NCBI RefSeq assembly: GCF_022458985.1
Contig: NC_061771.1
Location: forward strand, 20,967,501 to 21,031,500
Direction: 5' to 3'
Source of the DNA: Mugil cephalus
Lineage: Eukaryota > Chordata > Actinopteri > Mugiliformes > Mugilidae
Length of the DNA stretch: 64,000 bases
A program made the translations under genes and the position numbers. Below, piece after piece: positions 43,354-56,686 of this stretch (the first letter of the stretch is position 1; each line of letters starts with the position of its first letter). The notes beneath the pieces were generated by a model. That model did no database searches and was not told the DNA's origin. It saw only the letters and a program-made list of their open reading frames with translations.

Positions 43354-43477
43354 CTAGAAAGAAGAGACACATCCTTAGTTATTTTAATCTAGTTATTACA
43401 ATGTCAATGATCACACAGCTGTCATCACATTGAGACACATTATAAACTGCAAATACCAGAGTAATAACTTCTACATA

Positions 43478-43995
43478 CACCAATCAGCCACAACATTAAA
43501 ACCCCCGACAGGAGAAGTGAATAACATTATGACCATTTTGTGACAATTCAATGTTCTGCTGGGAAACTTTTGGACCTGTTATTCATTCATGTGGACATTA
43601 CTTAGACAGGTACCACCCACCTATAACAGTCTGGGCATCCACACCCCATAGTAATGACACTCCTTAATGGCAACAGCCATCCCCAGCACAATGCAGCCTG
43701 ACACAGACGCACACACACAAAAATGGTTTAGGAACAACTAAACAAAAAACAAAACATGAAAACCAGCACAAGGTGTTGACACGGCCTCCAAATTCACTAC
43801 ATCAAAGTATCTGTGGGATGATCCACAGAGGCCCCTCCCCTCCCCTCAATCCACAGGACCCAAAGACCCCACTAACAACATCCTCTTCCCAGAGACCATA
43901 GAGGCTTCTGTCCATTCTCTGATGAGCAAGTTGTTTTGGTGGCATAAGAGAGAGCTACACAATATCAGTGGTCATAATGTTATGCCTGATCGGTG
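43478..43995 (+). mobile_element. Recurrent TA-flanked element, longest copy
   Basis: About 518 bp with ends CACCAATCAGCCACAACATT and ATAATGTTATGCCTGATCGG, flanked by TA on both sides. It carries all interior blocks, so it is the best reference copy here. It sits in the presumed 3' UTR intron of the ubinuclein gene. Confidence 0.85.
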
Positions 43996-44123
43996 TATGT
44001 TGTATAATATATTCTTGAAAAACGCAAATTCCATATGGATTACTCCTTTTGAGTATTACGTCTGCCAGATAAATGAGGTCAATTCAACCTTACTCACCGT
44101 GTTCATGTTTACGTTGGACATCA

Positions 44124-47100
44124 TCATTGTGTAGAAATGTCAGAATCATCAGAGATGATATGCACCTCGTCAGCATCATCCCGTTTGCCCTCTCCTGCCA
44201 ACAGCAGCCGAGGCACAGTCACCTGACACACTCTGTTCAGTGGGAAATCCACTGGGCTGGAATGGGGAGGAGCAGGAGGAAGAGGAGGACTTCTGGTGTC
44301 CACGCTTAAGCTCCAGTGCTGAACTGAATGCTTGTATTTTGCTACAGCTACTGCCAGGAGCTCCTGGGACACTGTGAGAGGCTGCTCGTGAGCCAGTGCT
44401 TGATCGGCAAGGAGATCCAAAAATGAGTGAGTGGGAGCAGATGTGGTGTTGACTGGAGGTCCTTCTGACTCTGCAGGTGTAGTCAAACCAGCACCCAACA
44501 CCACTTTTACTTCACCCTTTACTGCACCCTGCTTCTGGGCACCAAGGGACTCAGAAGTGGAGACATTTAAGCTTTCAGCGAACACTGGATCCGTTCCTTG
44601 TAGTTCCCCCGATAATGACCGAGTTCCCTGAAGGCTGTCACAGCCATCTGGCAAAGTGGAACCACTACTGATGGAGGACGGCTTCTTCCCAGACTTGATC
44701 TTCTTTACTCTGAGCCAAAATGTATAAAGTTGATAGACATATACTGCATTTAGAAACAAATTAAACTGATATTTAATTGTAGTTGGAGCAGTGGCGTCTT
44801 TGCATTAGGGGCCCCTGCCAAAGGGCGCTGTTGTGCAGACGAGGATTATCAGCTTTTATAAGTTTTCCTCTGTCAAAAATGTTGTTGCACATAAGTTAAT
44901 ATGTAATAAACTTTGTCCTCAATGAAATGTTCACATTTGATGAACGCAATTTCCTCTTTAGACACTTTTTGTAGCGTAGTTGTGTGTGAGTAGTTTGTTG
45001 TGCCTGATGCTGTGTCCTTGCTCGGTGGAGTACTGCTGAGATGGCCCTGGTCTGCAGTATTGTGGACTGGTGAACTACTTTGTGTGCATGTGCGTGTACA
45101 GCTGGTGTGAAGCAGGGGGCAGGGACTGCACAGCTCTCACTACCTCGACTAACGTGGTAACATAGCATACCGGTGGCTAATTCATGGTTCATTCATTAAT
45201 TGCATGATGGATGGACTTCACTATGTAGCTAGTGTGGCATTTAGGACTTTACCACTTGAGCAGAAGTTGAACATAAAAAGGTTTGGGAACACATCAACTG
45301 AAGGAAAAGACAAAACTAGGTCATTCAACCAGGAGTCGTTTAAGAGGAAAACTTTGGTTAACTAGGAGCTAATCAAAAAGGCACTTTGTAAGTAATTTAT
45401 TTTTAATCTAAATGGAATTGATTATGTTGTTTACATATTGTTTGAATTACAATGGGATTTGTATAATGCATAGCTGATAATGTGCGTGTCAGGGAAACAA
45501 CATCAAGGAGCTGTTCACCTGTCTGTGGAGCTGAAATGGCTGTTTGGCTGTGGTTTATTGTGTGCGGTGACTTTATGTATTGGGTGTGCACTGTTGACGC
45601 AATGAATCGTGCATTGCGTTCATATTGTTGTCACGTTACAGTTTCAATCTTAATATTTGATCTAGTGAGATCTTGAACGCTGCCGTTTGGTGGTGCTATT
45701 GATATGTTGTTGATATATGTTAATATATTGGTATTGTTTGTGTGATGGCATTATTCAATTGCAATTTTTGCATCACCCGTTTGTCAGGTGCTGTGGTCCC
45801 CTCTCGTTCTTATTACTGTGTTTGAGGGTCATCGTGAGGGTATTGATTATGGTATTTCTGAATTGCGTTATGAGATTTTCCTGCATAGCCCCACCAGATT
45901 TTCCAAGCCAAAGTCACCACTGAGTTGGAGCTCTATTTTAATGAACTTACGGTAAAGCAGTAAATAGGCCCAACAGCTTCCCACTCTCCTTTATCAGCAG
46001 CCTGAAACCAAAAGAGGTTAATTAATTAAAAGAGTGTACACGTGCACATTACAGTTTCTAAAAGTATGGAAGACAGGGTTAGACCATACCTAGACTGCAT
46101 CCACCCTTTAGGCCAGAGTGGTTTGACCTCATTGTCCAGTAAAATCTTGAGGTTCTCCTCGATCTCCTGGGCACTCTTTCCTTCCTTTTTATATTTGTCC
46201 ATTTTTGCCCTGAGCACATGGCTAAAGCACTCTCTGCATGAAAAATATACATTTTTTAAATATCCACAAATTTAAATACTAAATTCTTGTTTTTAATGGA
46301 CTACCAAAGCTTGATTGTTTTACACAAAAATGCCAGACAATCTCAAATTTCCATTTCTAATTATTACTGAGATCTAACCTGATCTCTTCATTCCATTTGA
46401 ACAACTTCTTTGGACCTCCTTTTTTGCCACCTTTCTCTTCCACGCTGTCCTCCAGTGATGCTCTGAAATTATAGTGTAGCACAAGACAAAAATATATATA
46501 TATATTTCCAGTGAAAGCTAACCAAATTAGAAAATATCTGTGGTATCATTAGCAGTGTTTCCAATACACTTTTTCAGAAAATAAAAGCGATATTCCTGAG
46601 ATTTTGATAAAGTACAATTGCGCTTTGCACATTTCCATTAAACAGTGTTTTTGCAAATGAGCTGCAACTCTCAAAGTCTCGTCGCGCAATATCCCATAAC
46701 TCTCTTAAAATCTTGTCATGCGAGACTTCACTTTGAAGTCATTTATTTTTTTTATTGCAACATTCGGATTTTGCATATTTCTAGGAGTAAATGGGTTATT
46801 GATGAAGTAATTCATTTTTAATGGAAGTCTACGACACTTGACCATCTTTGAAATTATGTGCTCTTATACTTCTCATATGCCTGTACATGCCCTTGTTAAG
46901 TATCATTAATTAATCCATCACACATTTTTTTTTCTTTAATCAAGTTCGCTCTCCCTACTTTTAATTTCATGTCTTCCCTGAAATATAAACCAATCAGCCA
47001 CAAGATAATGACCACTAACAAGACAAGTAAACAACATTGACCATCTTGAGACAATCCTGTGTTCTGGTGGCAAACTTTTGGACCTGGCATTCGTGTGGAT

Positions 47101-50100
47101 GTTGCTTGTAACATGTACCATCCACCTAGACCAGACCAGACACCCCCACCCCATAGCAATGAAACCCCTTGATGGCAGCAGCCATCCCCAGCAGGATGTA
47201 GCCTGACACAGACACACACACAAAAAACCATAAAAAACAGCACAAGGTCAACCCACAGGACCCCACTGACAACATCCTGTTACCAGACACCACAGGACAC
47301 TCTCAGAAGGTCCATGTCCCTTTTCTGATGTGTCACATCTGTTTGGAGGCACAAGAGAGACCTACACAATATTAGGAGTGGTCGTAATGTTATGTCTGAT
47401 TGGTGTATGACTGACATTTAAATTTAATATTTATTGTAATTTCCTGATAAATTCCTACAACAGAACAGGCTTACAAAGTAAAATGAATGCTGATGAACTC
47501 ACTTTGAGATCCTGACTTGTTCATATGCTTGGCAGTGTTCATGGAAACACGCAATCTGTTCAGGCATAGATCTTCCAATGGCGGCCTTAAGTTTCTGCAT
47601 GGGATCTTCCACATCAGGGGGTCCCCCCTTATCATATTCAAGAAGTGATTCACATACAAATATAAAAACATCAACAGCCCATACTCATGATGGAGAAACC
47701 AGCTCACCACGTGTGTGTTGAACAGCTTCTTCACACGTTTGAGAAGTGTGTCTCTGCTGCAGGGCAGGAAGGACGACAGGTGTGTGTACACCTTGGAGCG
47801 AAGCTGGCCACCTTGTTCCCGACACTGCAACTCAATACTGGATCAAGACACAATGAGAGCTGAACAATGCACTAAAACACACAGAGAGTGAACAAGTCAA
47901 TGAAGGAACGGTGGTTTAATCCACTTCATTTGACAAGAAGCTGCACCTAATGAGTAGTTCAGCTTCAGAGTAAGAATCAATGTGTGTAGTGATCATAGTA
48001 TGAGCGTATGCTCAGTTAAGATGTTAAACCTGCCACATAAATGCAATGATTTTCAGTGCCTAGCCTAGCCAACAGTAGTAGGCAGTATGCGGTGCATCAT
48101 TGGGGTTTTCAAGTGGGCACCTCCCTTCACCGATGCTTCGTTTAGTTAGGCCCACGACACCTCAAGAAGTGAGTTCCAGCGTCCTGGAGTCACCCCCCTC
48201 CATGCTGCCACCACACAACCATGTGACTTTAAATCACAGACAGCTTAGCCCTTTACTGCTATCCACCAAAATACACAATTTTGTTGGTCGAGTGTCCAAG
48301 CTCTCTCTCTCTCTCCAGAAGGGAAGGGGTGTGATGAGGATACAAACCCTAGTTAAGGGTAGGGGAGGGTGGGGAAATTGGGATACAAACCCAGGTTCAC
48401 ATAGGTGATGGAGGATACAGGATTGAACCATAACCCGGACACTCAACACAAAGTCAAACCACTACACAGACACCTAAACTATTCCTGTTTTAGGTGTCAT
48501 CTCGATGTTCCCCTCTAGAAGAAGTAGAGCAGCAATTTCCAGGAGCAGCATGATGTCAGGTAATAAATATATTAAATATATATATATACACACATAAAAT
48601 AGATCATTAAGTCTATCTGAAACAAGGGGAGTGGGTTAACGTTCCTTCAGAACCTGTTGTTAATTTCATTTCACACTGAAGCAGCAGAAACTGATTAACA
48701 ACCACCTCTTCTACTTAACTGACCCGATCAATATCCCATTAGTTTAACTGACCTGATGCAATATTCTGATTAAAAATGGTTCATTTGATTTGTTTGAGCA
48801 GTATATATCAGGCTATGCAAGCAATCAGCAGGTATCAAGTTGCTGTGTTCAACAGCCAAGTAATAAAACATATTGCACAAATTCAACCAGATGTAGCTGC
48901 ACAAATGTTAACACCATCTGTTTGGTCTCCATGTTGTTTTGCAACTCATTATTTTTTAAAGCGGTTCCGAGTTTAAGAGGAAATGTTTGTGGGGCGGTGG
49001 TATAACTCACTCCAGCAGGATTGAGTTGATATCTGGATTGAAGAACTTGAGTTTCGATTCCCCCTCTGAAGTCTTGGCAGCCTGAAACATTAGCAACCAC
49101 ATCACCATTTAATCTGCCAACACGTGTTCTTCACTACAGTTAAATGTTAAAATAAAACCATACCACTGTCAGTTTCCTAATGCTCTCTTCCAGTCCTGGA
49201 GGTAGTCCTTCTGGCAGGGGTGACGACGTAGAACCGGCCTCTGACGGGAACTGGATTTGCTCTGGATAACGCTTTGCATTTGGATTTTGGGCTTTAGCGT
49301 CTGAGAAAACATTCAGCTGCGTCTCTGCAGTTTGAGGAAATGATTTTGGCGACAAAGTCTCTTCGCCGACTTCTAATAAAGAATCCAAATCGATATCAAA
49401 ATCCACCGTGCTGGCGGCCTGGATAAGAGCGTGGTCATTGGTTGAACCAATTAAACTGAGGAGGGGGTCGGTCAGGGTCAGTCCGGAGCTTCCACCTCCT
49501 CCTGCGTCTGCCGGGAACAGAGGGATTGTGGTCGCGCCCATAATCACGGCAGCGTTCTGATGTACTTTCTCCAACTTCTCGCGTTCCTTTTCCTTTTCTC
49601 TTTGAAACTTTTTCAGCATGCTGGTGACACTCAGCATCTTGACAGCCTTTTTCTTTTTCATCTTCAACTCATCATGAGGCTCGATCTCAGACATAGTGCT
49701 GTAAAAATAAACAAAAAAATGTATCTAGAGACATTAGGTCAAACCAAGTATAAACAAGAGGTACAGTAACTTTCGTCAGCCTCACCTGAACTTAGCATCC
49801 TCCTTCAGGCACATTCCACCTGCTCCACGCTGCTTCTTCTTCTTTGGCTTGTCTTGTCCCTCATTGAGCTTACGTTTCTAACATTTTTGTAGAAAGCGTT
49901 ATAAGATGTGATGTTATAATATATTGAATGAATGAATTGAATGAAAGCTTTATTTCTAACATGTAATACAAAAGACAAAACAAGAAAACTTATGAACAAT
50001 TTTTACCCAACCCATGTTTGAAAAGGAGAAGGAAGAAGCTTATTTGATCCTGCCCCTTTTCCATTTAACATTTACTTCCTGTGTTTTTGTCCCCCCTCAC

Positions 50101-52178
50101 ATGCTCATAAATATGTATATTTAGACATATTCAGATCCGCCTTCTTCCCGATACCTGGTGAACACATTGCTTTTGTTCCCCCGTCAGTCTGTTCCATAAT
50201 TTCACTCCACATACAGAAAGAATACGTAGAAAAGACAACAGGTGTTTAAAATTTAGCTCCCCCCTTAAATTATATCCCCCTTCTCTCTGGAAAAAAAGTT
50301 TCCGAATGTGCAGTTTGAAAATGAGCCAGATCAGTGAATTTCAATATTTTTGACTTTATGAATAAATAGTTTGAGTTCTGTCTGCAGCCAATCTGGTGAA
50401 TTATCTTTATGGTTCTGTTTTGTAGTATTGAAAGTGGTTGTAGCCAACATCTTGGCTATTCAAGCACTCATAAAAGAGCAATGTAAACGTCTCCATAAAT
50501 TAACATCTAGCCTAGCGCAATTCAGAAACATCCACATTTTGTTTCCAAGACTTACTTTTGTCATATCAAGAGTTTTCTCCTCTGTCGGTAAGTCGTCCGT
50601 CTCCGTGTCAGAAGCCTGACGAAACTGCAGGACCCCTGAATTCACGTAGAAGCCTCCAAACGTGGTTGTGAGGGAGGCGGGCACAAACTCATCATACTAG
50701 AAATCAAAAAGAAGTGATGAAATAGATTAAAACTTAATGAACAAGAAAAACAGTTCAAATAATTAGAAGATTGGTAACCAGAATATATACACTTTTAAAT
50801 AACATCCATAGGAATGAGAAAACATTCAAGCAGATAAGATGACAAACTTTATATACCAAATAAAAGGTCAGAAATACCATAGGTGAAAGTGTGCAATTCA
50901 TGTGTGTTTGAACACAGACTCACAGCCTCAGAGTTGTCAATGAAAGAATCCTCTTCATCATAACCGTATCCAATATCAATCAGGTCCTGAATGCGGTCCT
51001 TCTTCTTCTGCTGCTGCTGCTTCTTCTTCTTCTTAGGTTTGTCGCCCTGAAATGAGAGGATGTTCTTGTACCATTTCCACTCATTAGTTAAAAACATTCT
51101 GCCTCCATAGAAAGAGCTACTCACATATTTTTCCTCCAATTTTCTCGCGATGGCAGCAACTTCATCGTGCTCTTGCTTTTCTTTCTCCTGAAATCTGCTC
51201 AGTGGGACGTCGCCTTTGGTTTGACTGATCTAAAACACGTCAAGGATCATAATTTGGATAAACTTGAATCAGCTCAGACGATGGAAGGCCGTACAAAGGC
51301 TTGTATACACTGACCAGCCATAACATTATGACCACAGACAGGAGAAGTAAATAACTTCCTCAGACAATTTAACGATCGTCTGGGAAACCTTTGAACCTGG
51401 CATTCATATGGATGTTACTTAGGCATGTACAACCCACATCAATGACGCTCCTTGATGGCAGCAGCCATCCCCAGCAGGATGCAGACTGACACGGATACAC
51501 ACACAAAAATGGTTTAGAAATGAAAAGCAGCACAAGCTGTTGACCTGACCTCCAAATTCACTAGATCCCAAACTGATCAAGTGTCTGTGGGGTGATCCAC
51601 AGAGGCCCCTCCCCTCATCCCATAGGACCCAAAGACCCCCCCCCGACTAACAACCAGACACCACAGGACACCCTCAGAGGACCCATGTCCATTCTATGAG
51701 GAGTCACAACTGTTTTGGAGACCTACACAATATTAGGAAGGTGGTCATAATGTTACGCCTGATGGCCTAATGGTTCTGTAGCCTGTGCTTTGGCTCATTT
51801 ACGCTACGTAGACAGAAACAGCACAGTACTACAATAATTTATTGTAAAATATAAACTACAATATATATATATATATATATATATTTTTATGCTGTGATAT
51901 AGCAGCACCTAAGAACCCAGCATAGTCTCAGAAGACGTCGAGGTAAATCCCACCTGGTTCTCAATGAGCTGAGTGTAGCTGAACTCGGGGAAGTTCTGCT
52001 CGTCGGGCTCAAATAAACTGAGGACCAACCGGACCGTGTCGCTGACGGTGGGTTCGTCTGAGTGGGTTTCTTTCCCGGGGAGAACGACCGACGGACACTT
52101 CTGAGCCGAGGTTTGAGAGGAGGACGAAGGCAGGTCAGAGCTCAGAGTGGTGAGCTGGACCCTCCGGGCCTCAGCCAT
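44124..52178 (-). CDS. Ubinuclein (UBN1/UBN2 family), HIRA-complex subunit, short form
   Basis: Thirteen coding exons in phase: 52178-51954, 51229-51125, 51046-50924, 50696-50556, 49877-49786, 49698-49164, 49081-49011, 47837-47708, 47627-47503, 46462-46379, 46233-46090, 46001-45951, 44709-44124; 803 residues. Ubinucleins are the DNA/HIRA-binding part of the HIRA H3.3 histone chaperone complex in the nucleus. N-terminus [10 protein letters not shown] with [17 protein letters not shown]; the HRD (ubinuclein signature) spans exons 2-4: [56 protein letters not shown]. Then a basic linker, [12 protein letters not shown], and the middle domain: [24 protein letters not shown]-like [61 protein letters not shown]. 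The last exon has [15 protein letters not shown] and ends SDDSDISTQ. The long Ser-rich tail of human UBN1 (1134 aa) is absent. A start 51 codons further upstream (52331) exists but MAEARRVQ matches the family start. Whether it is ubn1, ubn2 or a fish paralogue is undecided. Confidence 0.92.
46988..47405 (+). mobile_element. Recurrent TA-flanked element
   Basis: Ends AACCAATCAGCCACAAGATA and ATAATGTTATGTCTGATTGG, flanked by TA. It carries an interior deletion relative to 43478. It lies in the ubinuclein intron between exons 47503-47627 and 46379-46462, antisense to the gene. Confidence 0.8.
49895..50545 (-). mobile_element. LINE 3' end fragment in a ubinuclein intron
   Basis: Read on the minus strand, broken frames give [10 protein letters not shown] followed by [18 protein letters not shown], the C-terminal pattern also seen in the LINE at 9.5 kb. 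A 3' region ends in AATAAAGCTTTCATTCAATT and a short ATTCA tandem tail (about 49921-49945). Same orientation as the host gene; 5' truncated. Confidence 0.7.
51308..51767 (+). mobile_element. Recurrent TA-flanked element
   Basis: Starts TACACTGACCAGCCATAACA and ends GGTCATAATGTTACGCCTGA, with the shared interior. It lies in ubinuclein intron 1. Confidence 0.8.
51862..51883 (+). repeat. (TA)n microsatellite
   Basis: Uninterrupted AT dinucleotides just inside ubinuclein intron 1, about 70 bp from the exon 1 donor. Confidence 0.85.
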
Positions 52179-52331
52179 CCTTCCTGACGACTCACACTGA
52201 CTCTCGAGGTTTGGTCTGAACGGACGTGCTGAAGCTTTAATTAAGCACGAGTGGATGCAGGTGTGCGCGCGAATTTTGGCGCATGCTCGGTTTGCTACAG
52301 CTGCGCAGCCACGCTCGCTCTGGTCCAACAA

Positions 52332-55300
52332 GCTGGAGAATTGTTACTTGTGTAAAACAAATATAGAAACGACACAAAAGTTATTTTATGATTGTGGAAC
52401 AGTCCGAACTTCATGATTTATTGTCCTCCAAAAACCATAAACATTGATCAGTTTGGTATGTTTCATAACGATAAAAAGAATCAATTCCTGATCAACAATC
52501 ATCATGATTATAATAACAAAGTATTAGATACATAAATGCAGATTTGTACGGAACAGGATCAGGGTCACTGGAAAAAAAAGTAAGAGTTAGTTCTGACTTG
52601 AGTTCAGAAGTCTGAGAAAAAAAGTCATAATTCTGGGATTAAAGTCAAAACTAAATAAATTTTTCAGTGGCCTTTATCCTCTTCGGTAGATTTGCTGTGT
52701 TTAAAAAAAACTAGAAATGTTCATGCATGAAAAGTATATTATTTGTCATAGCTGAGTTGATGCTGCCTTATTTATTATTTTTTTGTTTCTTCTTTTCTTC
52801 TATTTTTTATTTTATTATTATTATTATTATCATTATTATTTATTTTCCATATTCAGTTTCAGTTGCTGAAAAGACATCGTGGTGTGTTTGGATTCATTGT
52901 ATTTGTATTTTGTATTGTAATATGTAAGTGAGGAAGTTATAATATGTACAATGTTTGTTTGCTGAAATAAAAAAAAAACAAGCTAGCTTTAAAAATATTT
53001 ATTCATTTCCCCTTACATAACAACACACGTTTAGAAGATTCGGACAGTTGTGTATGACCACAGTGAGGAAGTGTCCTCACATACAGTACATACAAATAAA
53101 TATACAATAGCCCCACTGAGCACACAGCATAAGCACTGAATTTGCACAATTTATCCCTATAAACACCGTTATGTGCAACATCCATATAAAACAACATAAA
53201 CAGCAACGGACACCAATCCGGCCAGGGTCAATGTCTACAAGTCTGCTTTCCTGGTATGAAACACAAAATAAAGGTCACAAATCAATGATGAATTCGGTCA
53301 TATCACCTACGAACAAGTTTGCTTGCTTGTTAGGCCTAAATCCTGTGTGTGTGAGACACTGAACATGAGGAGACACTTTCGTCCAGTGGCTCCTCTCATT
53401 GTGAGCTAATAGCCGCTGCTTGTTAAGTGCTAGCTTAGGCTCCATTTAGGGCTTGTTAGTGACCACACGATGACTTTGTTCAGATATTTTCAACCTTAAA
53501 CCAGTCGGAGTTATGGAGCCTCTAACACAACTGTGGTACAGACCGCATCTCTGTTTAAGAGGTGGCTAACGCTGTTAGCTGTGTGTTACCACTGTATATT
53601 CTTTCTGATGGGAGTGTATGCTTTCTATTCCTTTTCCTATCTTCAAACAGGTGTGTGCCATATCTGACAAGCTCCTGTCAACTGGCTAATCATCCAGGAG
53701 GGGCCTATTTAAACCACCAAGAACTCCACATCCTCCTCCACTGGCCACTGCCTTTGTTGCTTTACTGTGTTGTTTGGATGTGATTTATGGTTTAAGAGCA
53801 GTAGCTGTGAACTGTCATGTTTGTTAACTCCTGTTTTTTGATTGAGGTTGAGGCAGGTGAGTGTTTGTTTTTTGTTTCTTCCCCCATCAGGTTAGATTTT
53901 GGTTGTTATTTTAGTTTGAGTTCACTCTGAAGCTGAATCATGATATATATTTCTTTACCTTGTAAATAAACCCTCTTTGGTCACTTTTGGTCTTTTTTTT
54001 TCTTTTTCTTTTTAAGTACTACGTCCCAAACCACTAGACTGGCTGTAACACGTGAGGGTCCTGTTGTTATACTCCGAACATATGCAAGCGTTTCAAGATG
54101 GCTGCACCCTGACAGCCAATCAGAACACCACAGCAACCACCAAGCAACCACCTTAGACTTGAATCCCCTGCAAAGCCATTGTTTTGAATTGGAAGTAAAC
54201 TTCTAGGTCTTCTAGGTTTTCAGGTTCTGTGTTTTAATTTACCATGCTCAACTGGTTATTAACAATGCCGCTGTATTTTTAAGGTCAGACTGTCAATGCT
54301 GCGGTTCTCCTCCTACCTTCAGTCTTCAAAGACGACCCACATAGCTCTCAAGATTAAAGTTAGAATTCTGTCTTAATCTGCAGAACAAATTCATCACTCA
54401 AATATGTTTGAGTCGCATCTCACTTTAACCACATCTTCCATGTTCAGTACCTTAAAACAGTCTAATTTCTACAGTCCTCTGTTTTGAAAATGAATGGTTT
54501 TGCTCCTTATGTTGTGCAAAGAATTGTGTGTGAAAGGACTGGCCAGACACTCAGATTTGTGTGTAATGTTATGTATTGGTGAGTGTTACTGTGTTCTATA
54601 TGGTTGCCAGGTTGTCACTAGATGGTTTCGAGGGGGAATAACCTGCCAACACTCAGCGTAACTCTTGCTTTACTGCACTGTGACGTGAATGTCCTTTCAG
54701 TCTTGTTCATTTTATCTGGAATGTGTAGCCTACAGGTTCAACTCACCAGGATGCAACAGGCTGGATATGTTTGACATGTTAACACACATTACAGATATAA
54801 TAGATACTTTATTCATCTCTGTGAGAACTTCACATATGAATAATGAAAATGATACAAATGTGTTACTGTTTTGGACATGAACTAAATAACGTGTCATACA
54901 AAATCATCTGGATTTTTCACAGCAAATGAGATTAAACTCTTTCATACCAGAGAAGTGTTGACTTTACATATGGATCATATGTTCTGAGACTGTTTGTTTT
55001 TGGTTAATGTCAGATTGGTAATCACTACCTTTCACCTATTTAATTAAAACTCAAAATGTATGCGAGGACCGACCGCGTGAGCACAGACTGATTCTCGGCA
55101 TATTTATCAAATATTTTATTGTGAAAAGATAAATGCTGTCGTATTTGAACTCCAAGAACCTGTTGGATTTTGAAGAGAGGTTTTTTTTAACATGCATAAC
55201 ATTTATGTAAAGAACTTGATTTTGTTTTTTATCAACATGTTCTACAGAGAACCCCCTGAATAAAAGCTTGCATGGGGAACCTAACAAGGTTCTCTAATTA

Positions 55301-56270
55301 AGAATTGAATAGGGTTCTGAAAAACATGATAATATATTTTTTTTTTCTGGAGAACCAAGAGGCACAAGGTTCTCTGCAGAACTTTAAAAGGTTCCCTATG
55401 AGAACACTTTGAATAACCACTTTTGGTTCTTTAAAGAACTAATAGGAAAAAAGTTTCCCCTATGGCATCAGTGTGAAGAACCACGTTTGGTTCCAATTTG
55501 AACCCTTATTTTTAAAGGGTAGTTGAGTATTAATCTGTGAATAACTTTGTTTGTAGTGCTGGTCCCATCCTAGTTCTCATTGATTTGTGTGAGAATTGTA
55601 CTTAAGTGTATCTATATAAGTATAGCATGAACCTGCGTGAATTTTTATTTGTTTTTCTTTGCATTGTTCCAAAATTCATTACAAACTAACAGACATAGAC
55701 ATGTTTATTGAAGAACAATAAACATGTCAATGAAAGATTCAGATGTTAATCAGATATGAATTTTAACAAGTGACACTGAGGATGTGAATAAAACTCTCCA
55801 TACTGCGTCATGTACAACCAAGACAAACCAACTGATTTGAACTGATTGTCGCTTGTATCTAATCCACAGAATAACTTATGTATTTCTACCGAAAGGTTTT
55901 TTCTTTAATTCTCGTTAAAACTGAGCATTATCAGTGATTTGAGGGTGCACTGTAAGCTGTGTGCAGAGATAGACGCACAACCTGTACAAAGACCTGCAAT
56001 GTACCTTGTTCACTACATGGGGGTGCTGGAGATCCACGAGGGCGGGCAGAGCCGACTGAATGCAGGGATATTTCAGATGGAGTTTACCTATTTGGATTAA
56101 ACTCGTGATCATTCAACACAACGAAACACAGTGTTCTTTGTCATGACACCAGTGTGGCGTTAAATTCAGCAGAAGATTCTTGAATATGACTGAAAAGTCT
56201 TTTTGTGTGTCTACCAGGTACTAACAGTCAACTTGTGTTTGTGAAAAAAAAAAAAAAAAATCTTTAAATG
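52332..56270. other. Gene-free interval right of ubinuclein
   Basis: AT-rich sequence with T-rich and A-rich runs. At 53.6-54.05 kb a segment with GTGTGTGCCATATCTGACAA and an AATAAACCC near its end looks retroelement-like but I cannot place it. At 54.80 kb the string AGATACTTTATTCATC resembles a fish LINE tail. No exon-like frame is convincing. Confidence 0.5.
55240..55530. repeat. Dispersed repeat rich in AGAACC/GGTTCT
   Basis: Many copies of GGTTCT or AGAACC in both orientations within 290 bp (for example AAGGTTCTCTGCAGAAC, CCACTTTTGGTTCTTTAAAG), a pattern known from a high-copy teleost non-autonomous repeat. No coding content. Confidence 0.6.
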
Positions 56271-56379
56271 ATGCCCAACTTTGGAAGCAATCCTGCAGAG
56301 TGTGATTTTGGGTGTGAGGGGATGCCTTGGCTGCGGTGTGCGAGTTTTAAAGGGGGCACAACAATGCGATGTGGAAATT

Positions 56380-56640
56380 CATGCGCAAATCCTCGTGATG
56401 CAGCCAGCACGGGGCCCGCGCTGGATCGACTCTGACAATTACAATAACTGGATAATTGCAATCTGTCACCATACATTCGGTGTTAGCATATCACAAAATA
56501 ACCAATCCAAGCCCCTCCACACACACATGTCCCTGATCTGCATAACACACACAGCACCCCACTTTGTAATTAGAAATGAATTTCACGGTGCGAGGCTTTT
56601 AATGCAAATAATATGGATCTTTTTCCCCTTCTCACCAACA
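56380..56640. promoter_or_regulatory. Candidate conserved non-coding element A
   Basis: High-complexity AT-rich block with several homeodomain-type cores (GGATAATTGCAATC, TTTGTAATTAGAAATG, TTTTAATGCAAATAATATGG, the last overlapping an octamer ATGCAAAT). No mobile-element ends. A long + strand frame across it has no protein features. Conservation is inferred from composition only. Confidence 0.4.
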
Positions 56641-56647
56641 GGACTCT

Positions 56648-56686
56648 ATGTGTGTGTGTGTGTGCGCGCGTGCATGTGTGTGTGTA
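56648..56686 (+). repeat. (TG)n microsatellite
   Basis: TG/CG alternating purine-pyrimidine run, potential Z-DNA. Confidence 0.9.

Noticed and set aside
52179..52331. Upstream in-frame start for ubinuclein adding 51 residues
   Set aside because: The extra N-terminus has no family similarity, and [10 protein letters not shown] matches the known ubinuclein start.
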